Assembly: GCA_031274075.1 (NCBI GenBank)
Contig: JAISQQ010000396.1
Coordinates: forward strand, 1 to 9,567
Source of the DNA: Accumulibacter sp.
GTDB lineage: Bacteria; Pseudomonadota; Gammaproteobacteria; Burkholderiales; Rhodocyclaceae
Direction: 5' to 3'
Length of the DNA: 9,567 nt
Both the position numbers and the translations under genes were made by a program. The first letter of the stretch is position 1, and every line of letters starts with the position of its first letter. The notes beneath the pieces were generated by a model. The model made no database searches and was not told the origin of the DNA. It saw nothing but the letters and a program-made list of their open reading frames with translations. Of the stretch, positions 1 through 5,932 are shown piece by piece.

Positions 1-722
1 TCCAGGTCTTCTTCCGTTACACCGTCGTCGGTAATCAGCGTACTGATACGGGACATGGGAATGGAGATATGCCGCGCCTTGATCGAAAACTTGCTGCTGT
101 CGGCCAGAACGACCACTTCATCGGCGTGTTCCTGGAGTCTTTCAACGGCCCGGACGACCCCGGGATGCGATTCCAGCAGTCCGCCCCCATTGATGCCTTG
201 CGCGCCGACGAAAAGACGCGACGCATAGAAACCCGATTCCGATCCTCCCGGCGAATACAAGATGCCGGGTTCGCGATGAAGTTCTCCGCCCGCCACGATC
301 AGATAGCAGGCTCCTTGTTCGAACAGGCTGACCGCCAGCGGCATGGAGTTGGTGCATATCTTGATACTGCGCTTGGCCAGGCGTTGCGCAAACAGGAAAC
401 ATGAGCTTCCTCCAAGTACGATGATTGAATCGCCATCTTTACAAAGCTTTTCCGCTTCAATCGCGATCGCTTCTTTCTTGTCGATATGAATAAGCCGATT
501 ATCCTCGAACGGCCTGGCGGGCGTGTGTTCAAGCCGGACCTCATTGGAAAGCGCGATTCCGCCAAAGACTTTTCGCACCTGGCCGGCCTCGTGCAGTTTG
601 GCAATGTCCCTGCGGATGGTTGCCGCCGATGAACCCAGGATTTGTGTCAGGTCTTTGACTGTTGCGAACTGGCGTTTGTTGAGAATTTCAACGATTTGCT
701 TCCAGCGTTCAGGTTCATTCAT
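1..722 (-). CDS. DeoR-family transcriptional regulator (C-terminus cut off by window edge)
   Basis: A DNA-binding repressor of the DeoR/GlpR family, which typically senses a phosphorylated sugar intermediate. The reading frame is open from an ATG at 722 to the window edge, giving about 240 residues; the family is usually 250-260, so some 15-20 residues are missing. The N-terminus (about residues 6-56) is a DeoR winged helix-turn-helix, with the recognition-helix signature ATIRRDIAKLHEAG (34-47) followed by VRKVFGG. The C-terminal sugar-phosphate sensor (about 82-240) shows DGDSIIVLGGSS (97-108), CTNSMPLA (123-130), VAGGELHR (143-150), FVGAQGINGGGLLESHPGVVRA (split over 171-192) and LADSSKF (206-212), all typical. 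A GGGAAAG stretch just upstream serves as a modest ribosome binding site. It lies on the same strand and downstream of the DhaK-type kinase. I infer that it controls the divergent operator region at about 2950-3060. The ligand is unknown. Confidence 0.93.
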   Translation of the reverse strand, partial: MNEPERWKQIVEILNKRQFATVKDLTQILGSSAATIRRDIAKLHEAGQVRKVFGGIALSNEVRLEHTPARPFEDNRLIHIDKKEAIAIEAEKLCKDGDSIIVLGGSSCFLFAQRLAKRSIKICTNSMPLAVSLFEQGACYLIVAGGELHREPGILYSPGGSESGFYASRLFVGAQGINGGGLLESHPGVVRAVERLQEHADEVVVLADSSKFSIKARHISIPMSRISTLITDDGVTEEDL

Positions 723-863
723 TTTTTTCTTTCCCACTTCATTGCCAAATCATCCGTGACACGAAGACGAAGCGCGGACAGTACAAACAGAGCGGCAAGG
801 TGATATCGACAAAATCACGGAGTATCTGGAATTGAAATCAGAGACCGGCCGGTTCAGATTTTT

Positions 864-890
864 CATCGTAAAACTAACTCCGGTTTGAAA
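864..890 (-). repeat. Dispersed 27-bp repeat, copy 1
   Basis: Read on the minus strand this is TTTCAAACCGGAGT, then TA, then GTTTTACGATG. It matches copy 3 (7912-7938, plus strand) at 25 of 27 positions and copy 2 (4897-4922) nearly as well. As in the other copies, a GC-rich hairpin stands immediately 5' of it (887-914 here). Its ATG opens a frame of 38 codons that has no recognisable relatives, so the start is probably not used for a real gene. The length and near-identity of the match rule out chance within a window of this size. Confidence 0.85.
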
Positions 891-914
891 CCCCGGCCTG
901 AAGGCCGGGGTTTC
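887..914. repeat. Perfect 12-bp stem-loop (first of three)
   Basis: The arms GAAACCCCGGCC (887-898) and GGCCGGGGTTTC (903-914) pair perfectly around a TGAA loop. The stem is very stable in RNA from either strand. No T-tract follows on either side, so it is not a classical intrinsic terminator. It is the hairpin that belongs with repeat copy 1 and resembles the hairpins next to copies 2 and 3. Confidence 0.85.
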
Positions 915-921
915 GGCGACC

Positions 922-954
922 GTTTTGGGAGGGGATGCAAACCCCTTCCAAAAC
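922..954. repeat. 13-bp stem-loop (second of three)
   Basis: The arms GTTTTGGGAGGGG (922-934) and CCCCTTCCAAAAC (942-954) pair over 13 positions with one G-T wobble, around a 7-nt loop. It sits 7 bp from the preceding hairpin. There is no downstream T-run, so the role is more likely RNA folding or processing, or a mobile-repeat structure, than termination. Confidence 0.8.
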
Positions 955-957
955 ACG

Positions 958-989
958 TTAGACCGACAGGCATGAATGCCTGTCGCTAA
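958..989. repeat. REP-like stem-loop (third of three)
   Basis: The core arms CGACAGGC (964-971) and GCCTGTCG (978-985) pair around ATGAAT, flanked by an outer TTAG/CTAA pairing with a two-base bulge on one side. The size and shape resemble REP-type palindromes moved by RAYT (TnpA-REP) enzymes in Proteobacteria. That assignment is inference from shape only, and no RAYT gene is present in the window. Confidence 0.75.
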
Positions 990-1119
990 TTTCTTGCTAC
1001 TACGAAAATTTCTGGACATTGTAATGCCGCCGCCGATTCTCGAATGCGCGTCTGGATAGACCGCGGAACAAGCAGGGATCGGCGGCATGGCCGGTTCATT
1101 TACGATAGCGCCTGATTGA

Positions 1120-2883
1120 CTAGCCGGCGAGGCGCCGCTGGAGAGAGGTGGCGATGGATTGCAGGATCAGGCAGCAGGACGTCGCGCCGGCATCGAGCAC
1201 GCCGATCGATCGTGTCCCGAGGCGCGCGGAACGGCCGATCCGGGCCTGCAGGTTCTTTGTCGAATCCCGGCCGGCCTGGGCGGCCGCGCTCATCGCTGCC
1301 AGGGCATCGGAAAAACCGGCGCCATTGGCGAGCGCGTCGCGGTAGGCGTCGAGCGCGGGAACCATCGCGTCGATCAAGGTTTTGTCGCCGACCCTGGCAT
1401 CCCCCATGCTCTGGACCTTGGCCACGGCGGCCGCCAGTGCGTCGCCGAACAGGGCGGCGTCCATCTGGGCGTACGGTTCGAGCGTTTTGACGAAACCGAG
1501 AAAGAAGCTGCCGTACAGCGGCCCCATCGAGCCTCCGATATCGTCCATCAGCGCCTGCGAAAGCTGCTCGAAAGCGATTGGCAATTCGTTGGCCGCGTTG
1601 CCCAGCGCGTCGAGACGGATTCCACAGCCAGTAAACCCCTTGCTCATGTTGATCCCGTGGTCGCCGTCACCGATCAAGCCGTCGATTTCCGATAGATAGG
1701 CGCGGTTTGCGTTGATCGTCGCGATCAGGTCGCGCACGACCTCGCCCGCGTCGTTCAGCGCGATTACCGCTCCTTTGAAGGTCCGCGATGTGGCGGAGGT
1801 CTTGTCCCCGCCCGTCGCCACGGCCGCCGTTGCGGGCGCGCCGCCGGCTTCATATCCCTGGTAGTTCCCCGCAAACGCCGTCTCGCCGGCCACGGTGATT
1901 CCGACCGAACGGCACGGCGCTTTCAGGCAGCTTTCCAATTCCTCGTCAAGCTTCATCAGGGTCAGCGTGACCCCCATCATTTCAAGCGAGGTAAACAAGT
2001 TGCCAACCCTGTTGAAGGCAACGCCGATACCCTTGGCCTCCAGGCGTTTGACGATCTCGCCATAGAGAATGTAAAGCTCCATGATCGGCGTGGCGCCCAG
2101 GCCGGAGACGAGAACCGCGAGGCGGTCGTTCGCCTCGAACGGCAGGTCCGGCAGAACGGCGTCGAGCATCAGGTCGGCCATTTCCGAGGCGCTGACGGTC
2201 GCGCGTACATCGATGCCCGGCTCGCCATGATGGCCGATACCGACTTCCATCGTGCCGTTTTCGATCGTGAAGTTGGCGTGGCCCACGGCGGGAATGACGC
2301 AGGCCGAAAGTCCGATACCGATACTGCGCGTGTTGTCGATGGCTTTTTGCGCGGTGGCGACGACTTCATCCAAGGATCCTCCCTGGGCGGCTTTGGCGGC
2401 GCCCACCTTCCACATCAGGATTTCCCCGGCGACGCCGCGCCGTTTTGCCTCGTCTCCTTTTGGCGCCGACGGAACATCGTCATTGGCAACGACGGTCTTG
2501 ACGGCGATGCCTTCGCGCTCGGCCATCGATATAGCCATCTTCACGTTCATGTTGTCGCCGGCGTAATTGCCGTACAGACAAGCGATACCGGCGCCCCCAT
2601 TGGCCGCGCGCATGGCGTCGAGGAAACTTTTTGCCGTTGGCGACGAGAAAATCTCGCCAATGGCCACCGCGTCGAGCATGCCGTCGCCGATGTAGCCGAG
2701 AAACGCCGGCTCGTGGCCCGAGCCGCCTCCGGTTACCACGCCTACCTTGCCGGACTCGGGGGCGCGCGCGCGTTTGACGACGCGGAGATTCTCCGTTGCC
2801 ACGACCGTGTCGCCGTGCGCGGCCAGCCAGCCTTTCAGCATGTCTTCCACCACGAGGTCCGCATTGTTGATGATCCTGTTCAT
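1120..2883 (-). CDS. ATP-dependent dihydroxyacetone-type kinase, fused DhaK-DhaL
   Basis: A cytosolic kinase that phosphorylates a small ketose (dihydroxyacetone, erythrulose or similar) with ATP. The ATG at 2883 (587 aa) is preferred because AGGAGG (2892-2897) lies 8 nt before it; the ATG at 2889 is only 2 nt from that site. The DhaK domain (about residues 1-330) has GGGSGHEPAF (52-61), GNYAGDNMN (105-113), DEAKRRGVAGE (144-154) and MEVGIGHHGEPG (212-223); H219 aligns with the histidine that binds the substrate covalently as a hemiaminal. A low-complexity Ala/Gly/Thr linker (about 330-370) leads to DhaL (about 371-587), with the Mg-ATP motif IGDGDHGINMSKGF (404-417), GGSMGPLYGSFF (450-461), VGDKTLIDAM (498-507) and GVLDAGATS (561-569). 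Having both domains on one chain makes it the ATP-dependent rather than the PTS-dependent form. Erythrulose kinases of threitol pathways belong to this family, and the neighbouring polyol ABC and SDR genes support such a role, but the substrate is inferred. Probably repressed through the divergent region upstream. Confidence 0.93.
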   Translation of the reverse strand: MNRIINNADLVVEDMLKGWLAAHGDTVVATENLRVVKRARAPESGKVGVVTGGGSGHEPAFLGYIGDGMLDAVAIGEIFSSPTAKSFLDAMRAANGGAGIACLYGNYAGDNMNVKMAISMAEREGIAVKTVVANDDVPSAPKGDEAKRRGVAGEILMWKVGAAKAAQGGSLDEVVATAQKAIDNTRSIGIGLSACVIPAVGHANFTIENGTMEVGIGHHGEPGIDVRATVSASEMADLMLDAVLPDLPFEANDRLAVLVSGLGATPIMELYILYGEIVKRLEAKGIGVAFNRVGNLFTSLEMMGVTLTLMKLDEELESCLKAPCRSVGITVAGETAFAGNYQGYEAGGAPATAAVATGGDKTSATSRTFKGAVIALNDAGEVVRDLIATINANRAYLSEIDGLIGDGDHGINMSKGFTGCGIRLDALGNAANELPIAFEQLSQALMDDIGGSMGPLYGSFFLGFVKTLEPYAQMDAALFGDALAAAVAKVQSMGDARVGDKTLIDAMVPALDAYRDALANGAGFSDALAAMSAAAQAGRDSTKNLQARIGRSARLGTRSIGVLDAGATSCCLILQSIATSLQRRLAG

Positions 2884-2891
2884 AGCCATAC

Positions 2892-2897
2892 CCTCCT
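2892..2897 (-). promoter_or_regulatory. Strong ribosome binding site deciding the DhaK-type kinase start
   Basis: AGGAGG on the minus strand, 8 nt upstream of the ATG at 2883 and only 2 nt from the alternative ATG at 2889. This spacing decides for the shorter protein that begins MNRIINNADL. Confidence 0.75.
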
Positions 2898-2963
2898 GTA
2901 TAACTCAAGTTAGTAAAAACATTGCCATATCACTCATCAGGCGAGCCTTGATGAGCAAATTTG

Positions 2964-2992
2964 ATCATAACAAAAATTTTTCCTGAACAAAA
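2964..2992 (-). promoter_or_regulatory. Candidate sigma-70 promoter for the DhaK-type kinase
   Basis: On the minus strand a -35-like TTTTGT (2987-2992) and a -10 TATGAT (2964-2969) are 17 bp apart, which puts the transcript start near 2957 with a leader of about 75 nt. The -10 box overlaps TTTGATCA (2960-2967) and lies beside an A5T5 tract, so a repressor bound there would block it. The -35 is weak. Confidence 0.35.
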
Positions 2993-2999
2993 CGCCTTC

Positions 3000-3052
3000 G
3001 ATCGTCAATAGGCTCAACAAAACCGTGCAATGATCGTCAAAAATCATGATTT
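3000..3052. promoter_or_regulatory. Candidate operator cluster: repeated GATCGTCAA and a palindrome
   Basis: GATCGTCAA occurs at 3000-3008 and again at 3032-3040, 32 bp apart, which is about three helical turns and so on the same DNA face. The perfect 12-bp palindrome AAATCATGATTT (3041-3052) abuts the second copy, giving TCAAA and TTTGA on either side of a dyad. Related TTTGATCA lies at 2960-2967. Such an arrangement suits a dimeric or tetrameric repressor; the DeoR-family protein at 1-722 is the obvious candidate. The binding is inferred. Confidence 0.45.
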
Positions 3053-3116
3053 GATAAAAAATAGTGGGGATACACGCTCTTCTTGGAAAAATTTTTACTA
3101 AATCGTGATTGACTAG

Positions 3117-3145
3117 TTGACATCGGCGATGCCATGTTTCAAAAT
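3117..3145 (+). promoter_or_regulatory. Candidate sigma-70 promoter for the ABC-SDR operon
   Basis: A consensus -35 TTGACA (3117-3122) is followed 17 bp later by CAAAAT (3140-3145), a 4-of-6 match to the -10 box. The transcript would start near 3152 with a leader of about 145 nt. The promoter lies just downstream of the operator candidates and the second A5T5 tract. Confidence 0.4.
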
Positions 3146-3295
3146 TGTCTCGCAGGCTTCATCCGGCAGGCAGGCATCGATAGCGGCGACCCGAGGATCA
3201 CGCTGCGCCGGCAGGCACGGAAACGGCATAGAACTGCGCACCCCGCAAAACGGGTGAAAAAAAATCTGAAATAGAACATCGGAGGGGCTTATCAG

Positions 3296-4840
3296 ATGCT
3301 TGGCTGTGCAACGAACTCGACGCATGCGATGGCGGACTCGCGCCAGGAAGCCTGGCAATCGGCGGTCCCACTGGTGCTCGCAAGCGGGGTCGCCAAGAGC
3401 TTCAACGGCGTGCCGGCGCTGAAGAACGGCTGCCTGGAACTGCATGCCGGCAGCGTCCATGCGCTCTGCGGGGGAAATGGCGCCGGAAAGTCGACTTTCC
3501 TCAATGTCCTGATGGGCATCCTTCAACGCGATGCCGGCTCGATTCGCGTAAGAGGCGGCGAGGTCAATTTTTCCAGCCCCAACGATGCCCTGCACGCCCG
3601 GATTTCGATCATCACCCAGGAGCTTTCACCGATCCCTGGCATGAGCGTCGCGGAAAACATATTCCTTGGGCGGGAACCCAGGCGCCTGCGCGTCATCGTC
3701 GATTACCCGCGCCTTTTCGAGCAGGCGGGCAAACTGCTGGAACGCCTGCGTTTCGAAATCGATCCGCGCGCGCCGATGCACCGTCTGAGCCTTGCGCAAA
3801 CGCAGTTGGTGGAAATTGCCAAGGCTTTCAGCCACCAAAGCGAAATCATCATCATGGACGAGCCGACCTCGGCCATCGGCGAAAACGAAACGGAAGTCTT
3901 GTTCGACGCCATACGCTCCGTATCGTCGCAAGGCGCCGGGATCATCTACGTTTCGCACCGGCTTTCCGAAATTTTCACCATTGCGGATCGCTACACGGTT
4001 TTTCGGGACGGCGGTTTCATCGAGACGGGAAAGCTCGCCGACATCGACCGCCGGCATCTGGTCTGCCAGATCGTTGGACGGCAAGTGAACGCTGGCGCCC
4101 GCGTGGCGGCAAAGACCGGGGGTGAAACAGTGTTGTCCGTCAAAAACCTGGGCCGGCGCGGCGAATTCGAGGACATCTCGCTCGACGTGAAACGCGGCGA
4201 AATATTGGGTATCTACGGTCTCATCGGCTCGGGACGCAGCGAATTTCTCAATTGCGTCTTCGGCATCACCAAACCGGACGCGGGCAGCGCGGCCCTGCTG
4301 GACAAGCCGATCCCCAAGGGAAACCCCGGAAAAACCATACGGCGGGGAATCTCGCTGATCACCGAGGATCGTAAAGCGACAGGGCTCGTCCTCAGCTCGT
4401 CGGTCGCCTTCAACACGACGCTTGCCGCGCTCCCGAACCTGTCGTTCGCAAGCTACATCGATCGCTCGAAGGATCGCCAGTTGATGAAGAGAATGATCGA
4501 GCGCATGCATGTCAAGCTGGCGACGCCGGAAATGAACGTTTCCGAACTCAGCGGCGGCAATCAGCAGAAAGTGGTTCTTGCCAAATGCATGGCGACGAAT
4601 CCCGTCTGCCTGCTCTGCGATGAACCGACGCGCGGTATCGACGAAGGCGCCAAGCAAGAGGTGTATGCCTTTCTCGCCGACTTTGTCGCCAAGGGCGGCG
4701 CCGTCATCGTCGTATCGTCCGAGGCCCCGGAGGTACTGGACATCAGCGACCGGATCGCAATATTCAAAAAAGGCCGGCTGGCCGTCGTGATCGACGGCCA
4801 CCTGGCCTCGCAAGAAGAACTTCTTCATCTCGCATCCTGA
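3296..4840 (+). CDS. Sugar/polyol ABC transporter ATP-binding protein (RbsA/XylG type)
   Basis: The cytoplasmic ATPase that powers import of a sugar or polyol. It has 514 aa and two nucleotide-binding domains on one chain, the normal size for the CUT2 class. NBD1 (about residues 26-262) has Walker A GGNGAGKST (59-67), Q-loop region ITQELSPIPGMSVAENIFLG, signature LSLAQTQLVEIAKA (164-177), Walker B IIIMDEPTSAI (184-194) and the H-loop VSHRLSE. NBD2 (about 278-505) has the degenerate Walker A GLIGSGRSE (308-316) normal for this class, signature LSGGNQQKV (418-426) and Walker B LLCDEPTRGID (439-449). The ATG at 3296 follows GGAGG (3281-3285) by 10 nt; an internal ATG at 3329 is less well placed. 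The first 25 residues are not conserved in the family. It is the first gene of the plus-strand set, with the permease 79 bp downstream. CUT2 ATPases cannot be assigned to a substrate from sequence alone. Confidence 0.95.
   Translation: MLGCATNSTHAMADSRQEAWQSAVPLVLASGVAKSFNGVPALKNGCLELHAGSVHALCGGNGAGKSTFLNVLMGILQRDAGSIRVRGGEVNFSSPNDALHARISIITQELSPIPGMSVAENIFLGREPRRLRVIVDYPRLFEQAGKLLERLRFEIDPRAPMHRLSLAQTQLVEIAKAFSHQSEIIIMDEPTSAIGENETEVLFDAIRSVSSQGAGIIYVSHRLSEIFTIADRYTVFRDGGFIETGKLADIDRRHLVCQIVGRQVNAGARVAAKTGGETVLSVKNLGRRGEFEDISLDVKRGEILGIYGLIGSGRSEFLNCVFGITKPDAGSAALLDKPIPKGNPGKTIRRGISLITEDRKATGLVLSSSVAFNTTLAALPNLSFASYIDRSKDRQLMKRMIERMHVKLATPEMNVSELSGGNQQKVVLAKCMATNPVCLLCDEPTRGIDEGAKQEVYAFLADFVAKGGAVIVVSSEAPEVLDISDRIAIFKKGRLAVVIDGHLASQEELLHLAS
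4779..4800. other. Strong stem-loop inside the 3' end of the ATPase gene
   Basis: The arms TGGCCGTCG (4779-4787) and CGACGGCCA (4792-4800) pair perfectly over 9 bp around a TGAT loop, about 40 nt before the stop codon. No T-run follows, so it is not a terminator. It could slow exonucleases or ribosomes, or may simply reflect codon choice in the VVIDGH segment. Confidence 0.4.
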
Positions 4841-4881
4841 ACAGCATGGAAGCGCTTATGCCTCTCTCATGCACGATTATC

Positions 4882-4922
4882 CCCCTGGAGGGGAGGCTTC
4901 AAACCGGAGTCGATTTTCGATG
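4882..4922 (+). repeat. Dispersed repeat copy 2 with small hairpin, at the permease start
   Basis: A small hairpin (CCCC 4882-4885, loop TGGA, GGGG 4890-4893) precedes TTCAAACCGGAGT (4898-4910), CGA, TTTT and CGATG (4918-4922). The order hairpin, TTCAAACCGGAGT, T-run, CGATG is the same as in copies 1 and 3; one A is missing after the T-run. Here the GGAG (4906-4909) lies 10 nt before the ATG at 4920, so the repeat itself seems to provide the ribosome binding site and start codon of the permease. Confidence 0.75.
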
Positions 4923-5873
4923 AATCAAACCAGACACCGCGTCATCGACGCGCTTGCGGACTACGGCATCGTGATTGCGTTTTTCATGCTCTGCGCACTG
5001 CTGAGCATCGTCAGCGAGGCCTTCCTCAGTTGGGGAAACTGGGTCAACATCCTTCGGCAGACGTCGATCAACGGCATTCTCGCCATCGGCATGACCTACG
5101 TCGTCCTGACCAAGGGAATCGACCTGTCCGTCGGCTCCATATTGGCTTTCAGCGGATTGGTGACCGGCAGCCTGGTAACGGGAAGCGCGCCGCACGGCGT
5201 TTTGATCGGCATATCGGCGGGACTCTCGGTTGGATTGCTGCTCGGCGCGGTCAATGGCCTGCTCGTCGCACGCCTGTCCGTCGCGCCATTCGTGGTCACG
5301 CTCGGCATGCTCAGCGTCGCCCGGGGCATGACCTTCATCTATAACGACGGGATGCCGATCGCCAACCTGTCCAAAGACTTCCGCTTCATCGGCCAGGGCA
5401 TGATCGGCGAAGTGCCGGCGCCGGTGATCATCCTCGCCATTACCTTCCTCATCTTCTGGTTCATCCTGAAATACACCACTTTCGGCCGCTACGTCTATGC
5501 CGTCGGTGGAAATGAACGAAGCGCGAAAACGAGCGGCATCAACACGCGCCTGATCATATTCGCGGTCTATGTGATCTCCGGCCTGTTGTCCGCCCTGGCC
5601 GGACTGATCCTCGCCGCGCGAACGACATCCGCCCTCCCCCAGGCCGGGGTGGCCTACGAACTCGACGCGATCGCCGCCGTGGTGATCGGGGGAACGAGCC
5701 TGAGTGGCGGCGTCGGCACCCTGTCGGGCACGCTCGTCGGCGCGCTGATCATCGGCGTGATCAACAACGGACTCGATCTCATGGGCGTGTCGTCCTATTA
5801 CCAGCAGGTCATCAAAGGAATGATCATCGTGGCCGCCGTCCTGCTCGACGTATCCCGCAAGAAACAAAACTGA
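4920..5873 (+). CDS. Sugar/polyol ABC transporter permease (RbsC type)
   Basis: Inner-membrane channel subunit of the importer, BPD_transp_2 family, 317 aa from the ATG at 4920. The frame can be extended to an ATG at 4869, but that adds a hydrophilic 17-residue stretch (MHDYPPGGEASNRSRFS) encoded by the hairpin-repeat element and has no good ribosome binding site; GGAG at 4906-4909 favours 4920. About 8-10 hydrophobic segments are visible. Family landmarks are NWVNILRQTSINGILAIGMT (40-59), GIDLSVGS (66-73), PFVVTLGMLSVARG (123-136), the cytoplasmic loop FGRYVYAVGGNERSAKTSGI (188-207), which contacts the ATPase, and YELDAIAAVVIGGTSLSGG (246-264). It pairs with the ATPase upstream and the binding protein downstream. 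Confidence 0.95.
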   Translation: MNQTRHRVIDALADYGIVIAFFMLCALLSIVSEAFLSWGNWVNILRQTSINGILAIGMTYVVLTKGIDLSVGSILAFSGLVTGSLVTGSAPHGVLIGISAGLSVGLLLGAVNGLLVARLSVAPFVVTLGMLSVARGMTFIYNDGMPIANLSKDFRFIGQGMIGEVPAPVIILAITFLIFWFILKYTTFGRYVYAVGGNERSAKTSGINTRLIIFAVYVISGLLSALAGLILAARTTSALPQAGVAYELDAIAAVVIGGTSLSGGVGTLSGTLVGALIIGVINNGLDLMGVSSYYQQVIKGMIIVAAVLLDVSRKKQN

Positions 5874-5878
5874 TTTTC

Positions 5879-5919
5879 ACAGGTAGTTGTTCCAACCGCT
5901 GTACTTTTAATTTTTTTTT
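5879..5919 (+). terminator. Weak hairpin plus T-tract between permease and binding-protein genes
   Basis: ACAG (5879-5882) pairs with CTGT (5899-5902) and GTTG (5886-5889) with CAAC (5893-5896) around TTC, with small internal bulges. After it comes ACTTTTAA and a run of nine Ts (5911-5919). The stem is weak in GC, so any termination would be partial; it may act as an attenuator. The binding-protein ribosome binding site GGAG begins at 5922, right behind the T-run. Confidence 0.35.
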
Positions 5920-5932
5920 ACGGAGAGATGAT

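Larger units (their letters stand above)
723..1119. other. 397-bp intergenic region with stem-loop array, no convincing gene
   Basis: This gap separates the DhaK-type kinase stop from the deoR-type start, both on the minus strand. It holds a repeat copy (864-890), three strong stem-loops (887-989), a 10-bp palindrome ACCGGCCGGT (844-853) that could be a local operator, and a widely spaced inverted repeat (GCCGCCGAT at 1029-1037 and ATCGGCGGC at 1078-1086). A 112-codon minus-strand frame (750-1088) runs straight through the hairpins and has no family signature, so I do not call it a gene. No convincing sigma-70 promoter for the regulator was seen. The regulator may be read through from the kinase gene or have a weak promoter of its own. 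Confidence 0.6.
2884..3295. promoter_or_regulatory. AT-rich divergent control region between kinase and ABC genes
   Basis: About 410 bp between two divergently transcribed genes. The part from 2900 to 3120 is clearly AT-rich against GC-rich surroundings. It contains two A5T5 palindromes (2972-2981 and 3087-3096), suggesting bent DNA, two direct GATCGTCAA repeats, a 12-bp palindrome and candidate promoters on both strands, each listed separately. The part from 3120 to 3295 is the likely leader of the ABC gene and has normal GC. A weak stem CACCC/GGGTG lies at about 3239-3256, just before an A8 run. No riboswitch or RNA gene was recognised. Confidence 0.6.

Noticed and set aside
1029..1086. Inverted repeat GCCGCCGAT / ATCGGCGGC with a 40-nt spacer as a transposon end or operator
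   Set aside because: There are no target duplications, no transposase nearby, and the arms are simple GC-rich words that arise easily in this composition.
750..1088. 112-codon minus-strand frame between the DhaK-type kinase and deoR-type genes
   Set aside because: It runs through three stem-loops and a repeat copy, has no ribosome binding site and no recognisable domain.
1110..1122. The shared word TGATTGACTAG at the kinase gene end (1112-1122) and at 3105-3115, both with TAG stops on the minus strand
   Set aside because: An 11-base match is expected by chance several times in a window this size, and the flanking sequence does not match.
3113..3595. 160-codon minus-strand frame beginning inside the ABC ATPase gene
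   Set aside because: Most of it is the shadow of the ATPase N-terminal domain. Only the last 39 codons deserved separate mention.
3626..4828. A 400-codon open frame antisense to the ABC ATPase, and similar long antisense frames at 4899-5867 (opposite the permease) and 6065-7009 (opposite the binding protein)
   Set aside because: The plus-strand proteins have complete family motifs throughout. The antisense frames are His/Arg/Asp-rich with no domain, a common product of GC-rich codon use.
4869..4919. Upstream ATG giving a 334-residue permease
   Set aside because: The extra 17 residues are encoded by the hairpin-repeat element, are not membrane-like or family-conserved, and lack a good ribosome binding site.
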